DNA from: Acidobacteriota bacterium | GTDB lineage: Bacteria; Acidobacteriota; Vicinamibacteria; Marinacidobacterales; Marinacidobacteraceae | Assembly: GCA_022820545.1 (NCBI GenBank) | Contig: JAJEFG010000046.1 | Span: 1-64,000 of the forward strand | Length of the DNA: 64,000 bases | Direction: 5' to 3' | Shown: positions 17,182-25,078 of the stretch, piece after piece | Layout: each line of letters opens with the position of its first letter | How positions within the stretch are numbered: position 1 is the first letter of the stretch | Notes under the pieces: model-generated | Told to the model about the DNA's origin: nothing | What the model saw: the letters and a program-made list of their open reading frames with translations, nothing else | Databases searched by the model: none | Made by a program: the position numbers and the translations under genes

Positions 17182-19521
17182 GTGACGATGCGCGGCTGGA
17201 GTGTTTGCGCGTCGGCCGTCATGGCGCTGGGACTGGCGGCCGCCAGCGCCGGTCAGGACGGCCGCGGCCGCACGCCGGTCGACCAACTGCAGGGCGGAAC
17301 CGACTCGGGCCGTTCGTCGGTGGCGGCCCGCCTGCCGGCGCCTCCGGCAACCTCGCCGAGCGGCGCGGAACTCCGCCGCATGACCCGCGAAGAACGGGTC
17401 CGCGCCCTCAGGTCCCGGACGTGGGAGATCCACGCCGAACGGGTCCGGGAACCCATCGAGATGGACGGCTGGCTGGACGAGGCGGTCTGGGAACGCGCCC
17501 GTCCGATCGGCGACTTCTACGAACAGGAAACCGACGAGGGGCTGCCTTCCACGGAACGGACCATCGTGCGGGTCGCCTACGACGACGAGAATCTCTACTT
17601 CGGGTTCTATTGCACGGTCGGCGAGAACAGGGACGAGGGGCACGAGACGGCGCACGCGCGGCGCTCCGCCGAGGACAGCCGTCCGCGCACGATGTTCCGC
17701 GACGAGAACATCGGCAGCGACGACGCGGTGGCCATCATGCTGGACGCCTACAACGACCAGCGCAGCGCCATCTTCCTGGCGACCAACGCGAACGGCATCC
17801 TGTTCGACATGAGCCAGAACGGCCAGGGGCCGGAGACCCGCAACCTGAACTGGGACGCGGTCTGGGAGTCGCGGGGGCAGATGATTCCCGGCGGCTGGAC
17901 GGCGGAGGTGAGGATCCCGTTCAAGTCCCTCCGCTTCCGCCGGCACCTGCCGGGCCAGGAGGTGGTGTTCGGCGTCGGTTTCAAGCGGAACATCCCGGTG
18001 AAGACCGAGGAGGTCTACTGGCCCTTCGTCCCGAACGACTCCACCTGGTACCGGCCCGCCGAACTCGGCAAGCTCCGGGGACTCGAGGGAATCCAGCCGG
18101 GCCGCCACGTGGAGATCCGGCCCTACGCGCTCGGCCAGGTGAACGGAGGCGGGGAGTGGACCGGCGAGCGGGGGCGCAGCGACGGCGGACTCGACCTCAA
18201 GTGGGGCGTGACCCCCGGCCTCACCGCGGACTTCACCTGGAACACCGACTTCGCCCAGGAGGAAGTGGACGACCTCCAGATCAACTTCACCCGGTTCTCG
18301 CTTCGTTTTCCCGAGAAACGGCAGATCTTCCTCGAGGGCCAGCGGAACTTCACCTTCGCCGAACGGCGCGACGCGGACATCGTCTTCACCCGCCGGATCG
18401 GGCTCTCCGATGACGGCCACGCGGTCCCGATCACGGGCGGCGCCCGGCTCTCCGGACGCCAGGGCGCCTACACCGTGGGGCTGATGGGGATGGCGACCGG
18501 CGCCACCGAGAACTCCGTCGCCGAGCGCTTCACCGTCGCGAGGGTGCGGCGGGACATCTTCTCCCGCTCCACGGTCGGCGCGGTCTTCACCGACCGGAGC
18601 AGCGACGGCGCCTTCAACCGGGTGGCCGGGCTGGATACGAGCCTCCACTTTCGCGATGCGTGGAGCTTCGAGGGCATCTGGGCGCGAGTGTTCGAGGAGA
18701 CCGGCCAGGGCAGCACGGGGCTCGCCACCGGGCGGCTGGACTACAACGACGACCTGCTCGGCGGCACCGTCAAGTTCATCGAGATCGGAGAGAACTTCGA
18801 CCCCGGAATCGGCTTCGTGCAGCGGAAGGGGATGCGCAAGACCTACCTGCAGGCGCGGGTCTCGCCCCGTCCGGAGATTCCCTGGCTCCGGCAGTTTCAC
18901 CTGCAGGCGAGCCTGAACAACACCCTGAACCTCGACAACGTCCTGGAGACGCGGCGGACCAGCCTGACCGGCCGCGCGACCTTCGAGAGCGGCGACGAGG
19001 TCTCCGTCGAACTCGCCGACGAGTACGAGTTCACCACCCATGACTACTCGATCAGCGGCGTTGTGATTCCGGCGGGGGAGTACCCGTTCCGGCGGATGCA
19101 GGTCGCGCTGAACACCTACCGGCGCCGCTACGCCTCGGTCCGCGCCAGCTACGAGTTCGGGGGTTTCTGGGGCGGCACGCGCGACCTGTGGCAACTCGGC
19201 GGCAACTACCGGATCAACAGGAACTTCGGGCTGCGCGGCAACTACGCCTACAACCGGATCCGGCTGCCGCGGGGAGACCTGGACACCCATCTCGTTTCCA
19301 CCCGGATGCAGCTCGCCTTCCGCAACGACCTGATCCTCCTCGGCCTCTTCCAGTACAACAACACGACCGGCGACCTCGCCTCGAACGTCCGCTTCAACTG
19401 GATTCCGAAACCGGGCACCGACTTCTTCCTGGTCTACACGGAGGTCGACGAGTGGTCCGACATGTTCTTCGTGCGGAACCGCAGCCTCTCGGTCAAGCTG
19501 AACTATCTGTTCCGAATCTGA
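17182..19521 (+). CDS. DUF5916 protein: CBM9-like domain plus outer-membrane beta-barrel
   Basis: This 779-residue exported protein has a signal peptide ending at SAGQ. Residues about 85-270 resemble a carbohydrate-binding family 9-like module (IEMDGWLDEAVWERA, DDENLYFGFYC, AEVRIPFKSLRF). The rest is strand-rich with alternating aromatic residues (DUF5916), as in outer-membrane barrels, and it ends LNYLFRI with a terminal aromatic pair. The family is common in Acidobacteriota and Bacteroidota with unknown substrate. The start is GTG 17182 or ATG 17188. A repeat element begins two bases past the stop. Confidence 0.85.
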   Translation: MTMRGWSVCASAVMALGLAAASAGQDGRGRTPVDQLQGGTDSGRSSVAARLPAPPATSPSGAELRRMTREERVRALRSRTWEIHAERVREPIEMDGWLDEAVWERARPIGDFYEQETDEGLPSTERTIVRVAYDDENLYFGFYCTVGENRDEGHETAHARRSAEDSRPRTMFRDENIGSDDAVAIMLDAYNDQRSAIFLATNANGILFDMSQNGQGPETRNLNWDAVWESRGQMIPGGWTAEVRIPFKSLRFRRHLPGQEVVFGVGFKRNIPVKTEEVYWPFVPNDSTWYRPAELGKLRGLEGIQPGRHVEIRPYALGQVNGGGEWTGERGRSDGGLDLKWGVTPGLTADFTWNTDFAQEEVDDLQINFTRFSLRFPEKRQIFLEGQRNFTFAERRDADIVFTRRIGLSDDGHAVPITGGARLSGRQGAYTVGLMGMATGATENSVAERFTVARVRRDIFSRSTVGAVFTDRSSDGAFNRVAGLDTSLHFRDAWSFEGIWARVFEETGQGSTGLATGRLDYNDDLLGGTVKFIEIGENFDPGIGFVQRKGMRKTYLQARVSPRPEIPWLRQFHLQASLNNTLNLDNVLETRRTSLTGRATFESGDEVSVELADEYEFTTHDYSISGVVIPAGEYPFRRMQVALNTYRRRYASVRASYEFGGFWGGTRDLWQLGGNYRINRNFGLRGNYAYNRIRLPRGDLDTHLVSTRMQLAFRNDLILLGLFQYNNTTGDLASNVRFNWIPKPGTDFFLVYTEVDEWSDMFFVRNRSLSVKLNYLFRI

Positions 19522-19997
19522 GCTCGGAGCGCCGGCCTCTGGCCGGCATCGCCGACCGCAGGGAGGCGAAACGCGCATCGTTCGACGTCGCACCTGGCGT
19601 GGGCCCAAACGGGCGTGACGCTTTCTCCCCGGGCTGGTGGCGCTGGTCCGGCGACTCGGCCCGGGAGGGTAGTGCGCAACGCACGTTGGCTGAACACGGC
19701 GCCACGAGCCCGGGTTTCGCGCTCCCGCGCGATGCCGGCCGGAGGCCGGCGCTCCGGGCCGTTGCTCCTGGCAACGAAATTGCAGGGACGTGACATCCCG
19801 TTACGCCCGGATCTTCGGGATCCGGATGTCTTCTTTGCATCGTGATCCAGCCGGAGACCGCCTGACACTTGTTGGAGAAACGGAGGCGGGCGAGAGAGAA
19901 TCCGGGGTCCTGCAGGTCCGGGTTCCGGGATGCAGCGGCTGCACCGTGCTGCGGCCGCCGAGTTCCGCCCCGGAACAGGGCCGCGGGCACACTGTCC
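19522..19997. other. 476-base non-coding gap with repeat element B
   Basis: No supportable gene lies between the DUF5916 gene and the VWFA gene. The first half is the family I element at 19524-19756. The remainder (19757-19997) shows no clear gene: an open frame extends 43 codons upstream of the chosen VWFA start but has no signal peptide or family resemblance. The promoter for the VWFA gene is expected here. I could not define it. Confidence 0.6.
19524..19756. repeat. Inverted-pair repeat element B (REPIN/MITE-like, family I)
   Basis: This 233-base element has inverted ends, TCGGAGCGCCGGCCTCTGGC at the left and GCCGGAGGCCGGCGCTCCG at the right. Next to the right palindrome is the stem TCGCGC/GCGCGA (19717-19722 and 19727-19732). 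The whole 19714-19756 right end is the reverse complement of the left end of element A, which shows the two ends are interchangeable modules. It starts two bases after the DUF5916 stop codon. Confidence 0.87.
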
Positions 19998-21944
19998 ATG
20001 CTTCGGAATGCCCACCCGGCGAAGACCCTCCGAGGGAGGAGGCTCGCCTGCGGGCTGATCGTCCTCGGGGCCGTCATCGCGGCCGCCGCGGCTACGGGCC
20101 AGACGTTCCGCTTCCGCGCCGCCGCCACCCGGGTCATCGTGGACGTGCTGGTGCTCGACGATGACGGGAACCCGGTGTCCGGTCTGACCCCGGACGACTT
20201 CGAGCTGTTCGAGGACGGAGAACCCCAGCGGGTCGCGAGCCTCGACGTGGTGGACTGGGAGCGCTACGAGCTGGGCGAGGCGATCCCGGAAGTGGCCGAG
20301 CCGGCCGCGCCCGAGCCTGAAGCGGCAGGCGCCGGCAACGAGTCGCCCCGCCGGTTCGTGATCGTCTTCAATCGTCGCGGCGCCGATCCGGTGAACCTGC
20401 GGCGCGCCAAGCGGGGCCTCGAGGAATTCGTGACCCAGCACATGGTGGACGGTGACGAAACCATGATCCTGGAATTCGCCCACACCGTCCGGGTCCTCCA
20501 GGAGTTCTATTCCGGCAAGGAGCAGACGCTGGCCAACATTCGGCGGATCGTGCCGGGCACCTTTCAGAGTCCGGTCGGCCCCGAGATCGACGCCCGCGAC
20601 TCATACCGAATGCTCTTCGCGCTCGCGGAGGCGCTCGAGCGGGTGGAAGGCCGCAAGATCGTGGTGTTCCTGTCCATGGACCTCCAGACCTTTGCGGACC
20701 CGCGCCAGGTCGTCGGCGAGATCGCCGGCACCGAAGTGGATGAGTTCCCGGGACGGCGCGCCCTCGACGAGACGAATTCGCTCCGGGACGCGATCCTCCA
20801 GTTGAACCACGCCAACGCGACGCTCTACGCGGTGAATCTCGCGGGGGTGTACGGCAACGAGAACAACATCCTGAATCCCGCGCTGAACGCCTACGACGTG
20901 ATGGGGAACCCGCTCCCGGTCGAACCCGACGACCACCCGTTGACGCGCATGGATGCGGCGGCCAACGTCCCGATGGAGGGCGGCACCGCCTCCCTCGCGG
21001 TGGCGACCGGGGGAACCTACTTTCCGAACCAGACCAACTTCGCGGTCGCGCTGAACCGCATCGGCATCCAGAACCAGCTCTACTACCTGCTGTCGTTCTC
21101 GCCGACGAAGACGGAACTGGACGGCGAGTATCGCCAGATCGAGGTCCGGGTACGGGATCGGCCCGACCTGCGGGTCATCGCCCGCCCGGGCTATTTCGCG
21201 CGGCGCCGCGGCGACGTGGTCGAGGCGGCGGCGCGCGGCGACTACGACTACGCCTTCCCGGAGGACCTGAACACCTACGCCTACCTGCTGAACCCCACCC
21301 CGCACGGCGCCTTCGGGGTGCTCGCCGCGGCGCTGCCGGAGTCGTACCTGGATGAGCCCGCCGAGATGCGGCTCCGCGTCGTGGGGCCCGGCGGGGCAGT
21401 CCTGAGCGAGGCGGCCGGACCCGTGGATATCCGGCGTTTCTGGATCTCGACGCCCGCGGAGCTGCCGTCCGGAGAACACCGGCTCGAGTTGGTGGTGGAG
21501 CGGGGGGGAGAAAGGGTGCACACGGGGTCGTCCGCGTTGACCATCCCCACCGGGTTCGGCGAGACCTTCTCGCTGTCGAGCGTCTTTCCCTTCGTCGCCG
21601 AGGCCCACGCACCGGAAGCGGTCGGCCCGCCGGTGAGGCCCGTCGCCACGTTTGCGCAGGCGGAGGACGCCCGGGTGGCCTTCTTCATCTTTCCCGGGCG
21701 CGAGGATCCGGTCTCCCAGGTCCGGGTGGCCTACGAGATCCGGAACGCCATCGGGGAGATCGCCGTTGAGGCCGAGCGGCCGGGCCGCTTCGATCTCGAT
21801 CCGAGTCGGCCGGAGGGGACGCCGATCATGCTCTCGCTCCAGACCGGGCCGCTCCGGACCGGGAGATACACCGCCGTGGTCCGGGTCAGCGACGACAGCC
21901 GCAATCGCTCGGCAGTCGGAGAACTCCCCTTCCTCATCCGCTGA
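19998..21944 (+). CDS. VWFA-related (acidobacterial-type) exported protein
   Basis: This 648-residue secreted or periplasmic protein carries a von Willebrand A-related domain of the TIGR03436 type, which is highly expanded in Acidobacteriota. A signal peptide ends near TGQTF. The family's opening is present: VIVDVLVLDDDGNPVSGLTPDDFELFEDGEPQ is spread over residues about 40-75. A VWA-like core follows (FVIVFNR..., VVFLSMD) without a clean D-x-S-x-S MIDAS, then YYLLSFSP and a C-terminal beta region. The ATG at 19998 was chosen because the signal peptide follows it directly. The ligand and function are unknown. Confidence 0.85.
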   Translation: MLRNAHPAKTLRGRRLACGLIVLGAVIAAAAATGQTFRFRAAATRVIVDVLVLDDDGNPVSGLTPDDFELFEDGEPQRVASLDVVDWERYELGEAIPEVAEPAAPEPEAAGAGNESPRRFVIVFNRRGADPVNLRRAKRGLEEFVTQHMVDGDETMILEFAHTVRVLQEFYSGKEQTLANIRRIVPGTFQSPVGPEIDARDSYRMLFALAEALERVEGRKIVVFLSMDLQTFADPRQVVGEIAGTEVDEFPGRRALDETNSLRDAILQLNHANATLYAVNLAGVYGNENNILNPALNAYDVMGNPLPVEPDDHPLTRMDAAANVPMEGGTASLAVATGGTYFPNQTNFAVALNRIGIQNQLYYLLSFSPTKTELDGEYRQIEVRVRDRPDLRVIARPGYFARRRGDVVEAAARGDYDYAFPEDLNTYAYLLNPTPHGAFGVLAAALPESYLDEPAEMRLRVVGPGGAVLSEAAGPVDIRRFWISTPAELPSGEHRLELVVERGGERVHTGSSALTIPTGFGETFSLSSVFPFVAEAHAPEAVGPPVRPVATFAQAEDARVAFFIFPGREDPVSQVRVAYEIRNAIGEIAVEAERPGRFDLDPSRPEGTPIMLSLQTGPLRTGRYTAVVRVSDDSRNRSAVGELPFLIR

Positions 21945-22004
21945 CCGGCGCCTTCACACGGCTGCTCGGTGAAACCGTCGGGCCCTGCGCTACCGTGGCG
22001 GCAG

Positions 22005-22784
22005 ATGCTCCCATCCGTCACGCGCACTTCACGCCTTGGAACGCTCGCCTGCCTGGTCCTCGCCTTGTTCGCGCCGGCCTGCGGGTCCGATGCACCCTCC
22101 ACGCCGGCGCCCGCGCCCCCACCGGCCCCCGCACCCCCCGCACCGGCTCCGCCGCCGCCCGAGCCGATGCCGGAACCCGAGTGCCCGGACTCAGCGACCT
22201 ACGGAGTGACTTTCCGGGCCGTTTGGAATGCGTCCTCGCACGGCAGCCGGCCGCCCTTCCCGTCCAATCCGCACTTCTCGCGGGTCGTGGGGGCCGCCCA
22301 CACCCCGGAGGTCTCGTTCTGGAGTTCCGGCGGCATTGCCACTCCGGGCATCGAGAGCATGGCCGAGACCGGCAGCGTGTCCTCGCTCTGCCGGGAAATC
22401 GACGAAGAAGCGGATCGCGGCGGGAGCACACCCTGCGTGCGAGGGGCGCAGCCTTCCTTCCCGTCGCCGGGAACGGCCAGGCTGTCCTTCGAGGCGACGG
22501 AAGACGTCCCGCTCCTGACGCTGGTCTCGATGATCGCGCCCAGCCCCGACTGGTTCGTCGGAGTGAGCGGAATGCCCCTGATGGAAGACGGTTGCTGGAA
22601 GGAGCGGATCGAGGTGGACCTGGTCGGCTACGACGCGGGAACCGACAGCGGGACGACGTTCACGGCGCGGGACGCCGACGTGACTCCCCACGAGCCGATC
22701 GGCCTCATCCGGGAGCTTCCCGCAGCGGTTCGGGAGGCGCCGTTCGCGACCCTGGTCGTGGCTCTCAGCGGAGAACCGGGATAG
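22005..22784 (+). CDS. Spondin-N domain lipoprotein
   Basis: This 259-residue lipoprotein has the lipobox FAPAC at about residue 26, a long Pro/Ala stalk (about 30-58) and then a single spondin-N domain (PF06468). The domain is supported by the order FRAVWNASSH, NPHFSRVVGAAH, MAETGSVSSL, SMIAPSPDWFVGVSG and DAGTDSGTTF, all typical of the F-spondin N-terminal fold and its bacterial homologues. It probably sits on the outer membrane and may bind calcium, lipid or surface partners. The function of bacterial members is not established. An in-frame GTG at 21969 would add 12 residues. Its stop is one base from the convergent racemase-like gene. Confidence 0.85.
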   Translation: MLPSVTRTSRLGTLACLVLALFAPACGSDAPSTPAPAPPPAPAPPAPAPPPPEPMPEPECPDSATYGVTFRAVWNASSHGSRPPFPSNPHFSRVVGAAHTPEVSFWSSGGIATPGIESMAETGSVSSLCREIDEEADRGGSTPCVRGAQPSFPSPGTARLSFEATEDVPLLTLVSMIAPSPDWFVGVSGMPLMEDGCWKERIEVDLVGYDAGTDSGTTFTARDADVTPHEPIGLIRELPAAVREAPFATLVVALSGEPG

Positions 22785-22785
22785 A

Positions 22786-23799
22786 TCAGACCGACTCCGT
22801 CGAAAACCCGTGACCCAGGCGGTCGCGGGGATCCAGTGGGAACTGATGGAACCCGGTGACGTGCGCGGAACCGGTGATTTCCGGCACGACGGCGTGCCGG
22901 CCGCCGACCCGGGTCTCCCCAAGCATCCGCGCCACGAACATCCCGCTGGTCACGCTCTCGATCCGCACCGAGCGGTCAGGGCTCAGCTCCCCCTTCCGGT
23001 GCAGCACCGCCAGCCGGGCGCAGTTGCCGGTGCCGCCGGGCGAGCGGTCGAACTGCCGCCGTCCGAAGACATGCACGTTCCGATACGTCGCCGCGGAATC
23101 CTCGGGCCGCGCCAGCACCGTCGCAATGTCGATCTGGTCGCTTCCGGGGATCTCCGGATGGCGGACCGGCAGGGTCCGGTTCGCGGCTTCCCGCGCCCGC
23201 ATTCCCACGTCCACGACCTCGCGGATGTTCCGGAGTGAAACCTCGAGTCCGATCTCGCCGGCGTCCATCTGGACGAACCAGTTGCCACCGTAAGCGACGT
23301 CGACCGTCAGGTCGCCGATCCCGGGCACCGGCAGGGAGGCGTTCAGGTGCGCCGCGAACGACGGGACGCCGCGGAAGGTGACCGAGACGGCGCGGCCGTC
23401 TTCGACCGCCACGACCGATTCGACGGGGCCGGCCGGGGTCTCGAACCGGATGCGCCGGCGCGGCCCCTCACCGGCGGCCATGCCCAGTTCGACAAGCGCG
23501 GTCGAGACGCCGATGGTCGCGTGACCGCACATGTCCAGGTAACCGCCGCCATCCATGAAGAACATGCCGAACTCGGCGTCCGGACCCGCGGGCTCGGTGA
23601 GCACGCACCCGAACATGTCCTTGTGTCCGCGCGGCTCCGAGACGAGCGCGGTGCGCAGATGGTCGAGATGGCGCCGGAAGGAGTCCCGCTTCGCGGAAAC
23701 CGAGTCGCCGGCCAGATGGCCGACCCCGCCGGTGATGATCCGGGTGGGTTCACCCTCGGTGTGGGTGTCCACCGCATTCAGCCAACGGGACGCCTCCAT
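22786..23799 (-). CDS. Proline racemase-superfamily enzyme with atypical active site
   Basis: This 337-residue enzyme has the proline racemase/hydroxyproline epimerase fold. The N-terminal pattern DTHTEGEPTR and the first catalytic site GYLDMCGHATIG (Cys91) are intact. The second site, normally DRSPCGTG, reads DRSPGGTGNCA: Gly255 (codon 23035-23037) replaces the second Cys or the Thr of trans-3-hydroxyproline dehydratases, and a new Cys260 appears five residues later. It may thus be a dehydratase or a different one-base enzyme. GGAGG six bases before ATG 23799 sets the start. It is last in a ggt-transporter-racemase operon. Confidence 0.88.
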   Translation of the reverse strand: MEASRWLNAVDTHTEGEPTRIITGGVGHLAGDSVSAKRDSFRRHLDHLRTALVSEPRGHKDMFGCVLTEPAGPDAEFGMFFMDGGGYLDMCGHATIGVSTALVELGMAAGEGPRRRIRFETPAGPVESVVAVEDGRAVSVTFRGVPSFAAHLNASLPVPGIGDLTVDVAYGGNWFVQMDAGEIGLEVSLRNIREVVDVGMRAREAANRTLPVRHPEIPGSDQIDIATVLARPEDSAATYRNVHVFGRRQFDRSPGGTGNCARLAVLHRKGELSPDRSVRIESVTSGMFVARMLGETRVGGRHAVVPEITGSAHVTGFHQFPLDPRDRLGHGFSTESV

Positions 23800-23800
23800 G

Positions 23801-25078
23801 TCAGTCCTCCACATCCGTCGCGGCGCGCAGCGGCCGGTGGTTCCAGAGCAGACCGTTCAGGACGGTCGCCACCGACGCCATCGCCACGATGATGCCAAAC
23901 GCGCCGTCCCAGCCATAGGCATCGATCAGGTATCCCATCCCGACGCCCGCGAAGATGGCGCCGGCCGCCCCGATCCCGTCCACGATCCCCGAAGCGGAAG
24001 CCGAGGCCTCCTTCCCCCCGAAATCCATGACCATGGCTCCCGACATGAGCGAATACGGGCCGTAGAGCGTGAAGCCCACGAGTCCGAGGGCGGCCGCGAG
24101 CCAGAGTCCCTCGGTGGCCGGCAGGCGGCTGAAGACGTGGATGGACAGGGTCAGCACCCCGCACATGACGGCGAGCACCGGCCCCCGGCGCGCACCCAGC
24201 CGGTCCGAGACCCACCCCGCGGTGATCGAGCCGGCCGAACCGAGCAGCGGGAAGAGCGCGGAGGTCGCGGCAGCCGCGCCGATCCCGGCGCCGGCCTGGA
24301 CCAGATAGTCCACGGACCAGCCCCAGAAGCTGTAACGGACGACGGAAAGGAGGACGTAGCTCGCGCAGAGGATCCAGAAGGCGGGGCTCCGAAGCATGCG
24401 GTGGCGCGATCGGCTCCGTTCGGCTCCCGCGGACGCCGGCTCCCGATGAGCCGCTCGCGGGCCGGGCACACCGATGACTGGCGGCGGCTCCGGCTTGACG
24501 AGACGGTAGAGGGCCAGGCCGAACAGGGCGAGCAGGGCGGCGTGCGCCCAGAAGAGGCCCGACCAGCCGAGCGCCACGATCAGCACCGCCGCCGAGGCGC
24601 GGGCGAGGAAGTCGCCGAGCTGATAGCTGATGGACATGAAGCCCATCACGCGGCCGCTCTCCCGGCTCGGGTACCAGCGGGCCATGATCGGCATGACCGC
24701 GAGCCAGCCCATCGTCTGGAAGTAGGCGTTGACGGCCCAGACCGCAACGAAGACGAACAGTTCCCGGCCGAACCCGAAGGCCGCGTTCATCAGCACGGAC
24801 CCGAACAGCCCGATGAAGAACATCGCCTTGCCGCCGATCCGGTCGCCCAGGAAACCGTTCACGAGCTTGGAGGCCGCGTACACCGCGAAGTACACGGAGA
24901 GGATCAGGCCGACCTGGGTGTTCGAGTAGTCGAAGGCTTCGCCGATGAGCGGCAACGCCACCGGCACGGTGACCCGGCCGAGGTAGTAGCCCGCGTAGCC
25001 GACGAACAGGAGCGCCGTCAGGACCAGCCGCTGCCGGCGGAAGTCTCGGCCCACCACCCGGCCGCTCCTCGGGGTCAC
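23801..25078 (-). CDS. MFS transporter, organophosphate:phosphate antiporter (GlpT/UhpT)-like
   Basis: This inner-membrane transporter of 425 residues has about 12 hydrophobic segments. The first helix, GYAGYYLGRVTVPVALP, and the loop SVYFAVYAASKLVNGFLGDR resemble the GlpT/UhpT (OPA) branch of the major facilitator superfamily, with the A-motif G-D-R between helices 2 and 3. The substrate is unknown. The neighbours, gamma-glutamyltransferase and a hydroxyproline-type epimerase, suggest a small amino acid or peptide rather than a sugar phosphate. The GTG start overlaps the ggt stop by four bases (GTGA), and the stop precedes the racemase start by one base. Confidence 0.88.
   Translation of the reverse strand: MTPRSGRVVGRDFRRQRLVLTALLFVGYAGYYLGRVTVPVALPLIGEAFDYSNTQVGLILSVYFAVYAASKLVNGFLGDRIGGKAMFFIGLFGSVLMNAAFGFGRELFVFVAVWAVNAYFQTMGWLAVMPIMARWYPSRESGRVMGFMSISYQLGDFLARASAAVLIVALGWSGLFWAHAALLALFGLALYRLVKPEPPPVIGVPGPRAAHREPASAGAERSRSRHRMLRSPAFWILCASYVLLSVVRYSFWGWSVDYLVQAGAGIGAAAATSALFPLLGSAGSITAGWVSDRLGARRGPVLAVMCGVLTLSIHVFSRLPATEGLWLAAALGLVGFTLYGPYSLMSGAMVMDFGGKEASASASGIVDGIGAAGAIFAGVGMGYLIDAYGWDGAFGIIVAMASVATVLNGLLWNHRPLRAATDVED

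Noticed and set aside
16846..19608. A 920-codon minus-strand frame over the DUF5916 gene
   Set aside because: It is antisense shadow; the plus frame has signal peptide, CBM9-like and barrel patterns.
22191..22922. Minus-strand frame across the spondin gene and racemase end
   Set aside because: It overlaps two well-supported genes and has no motif.
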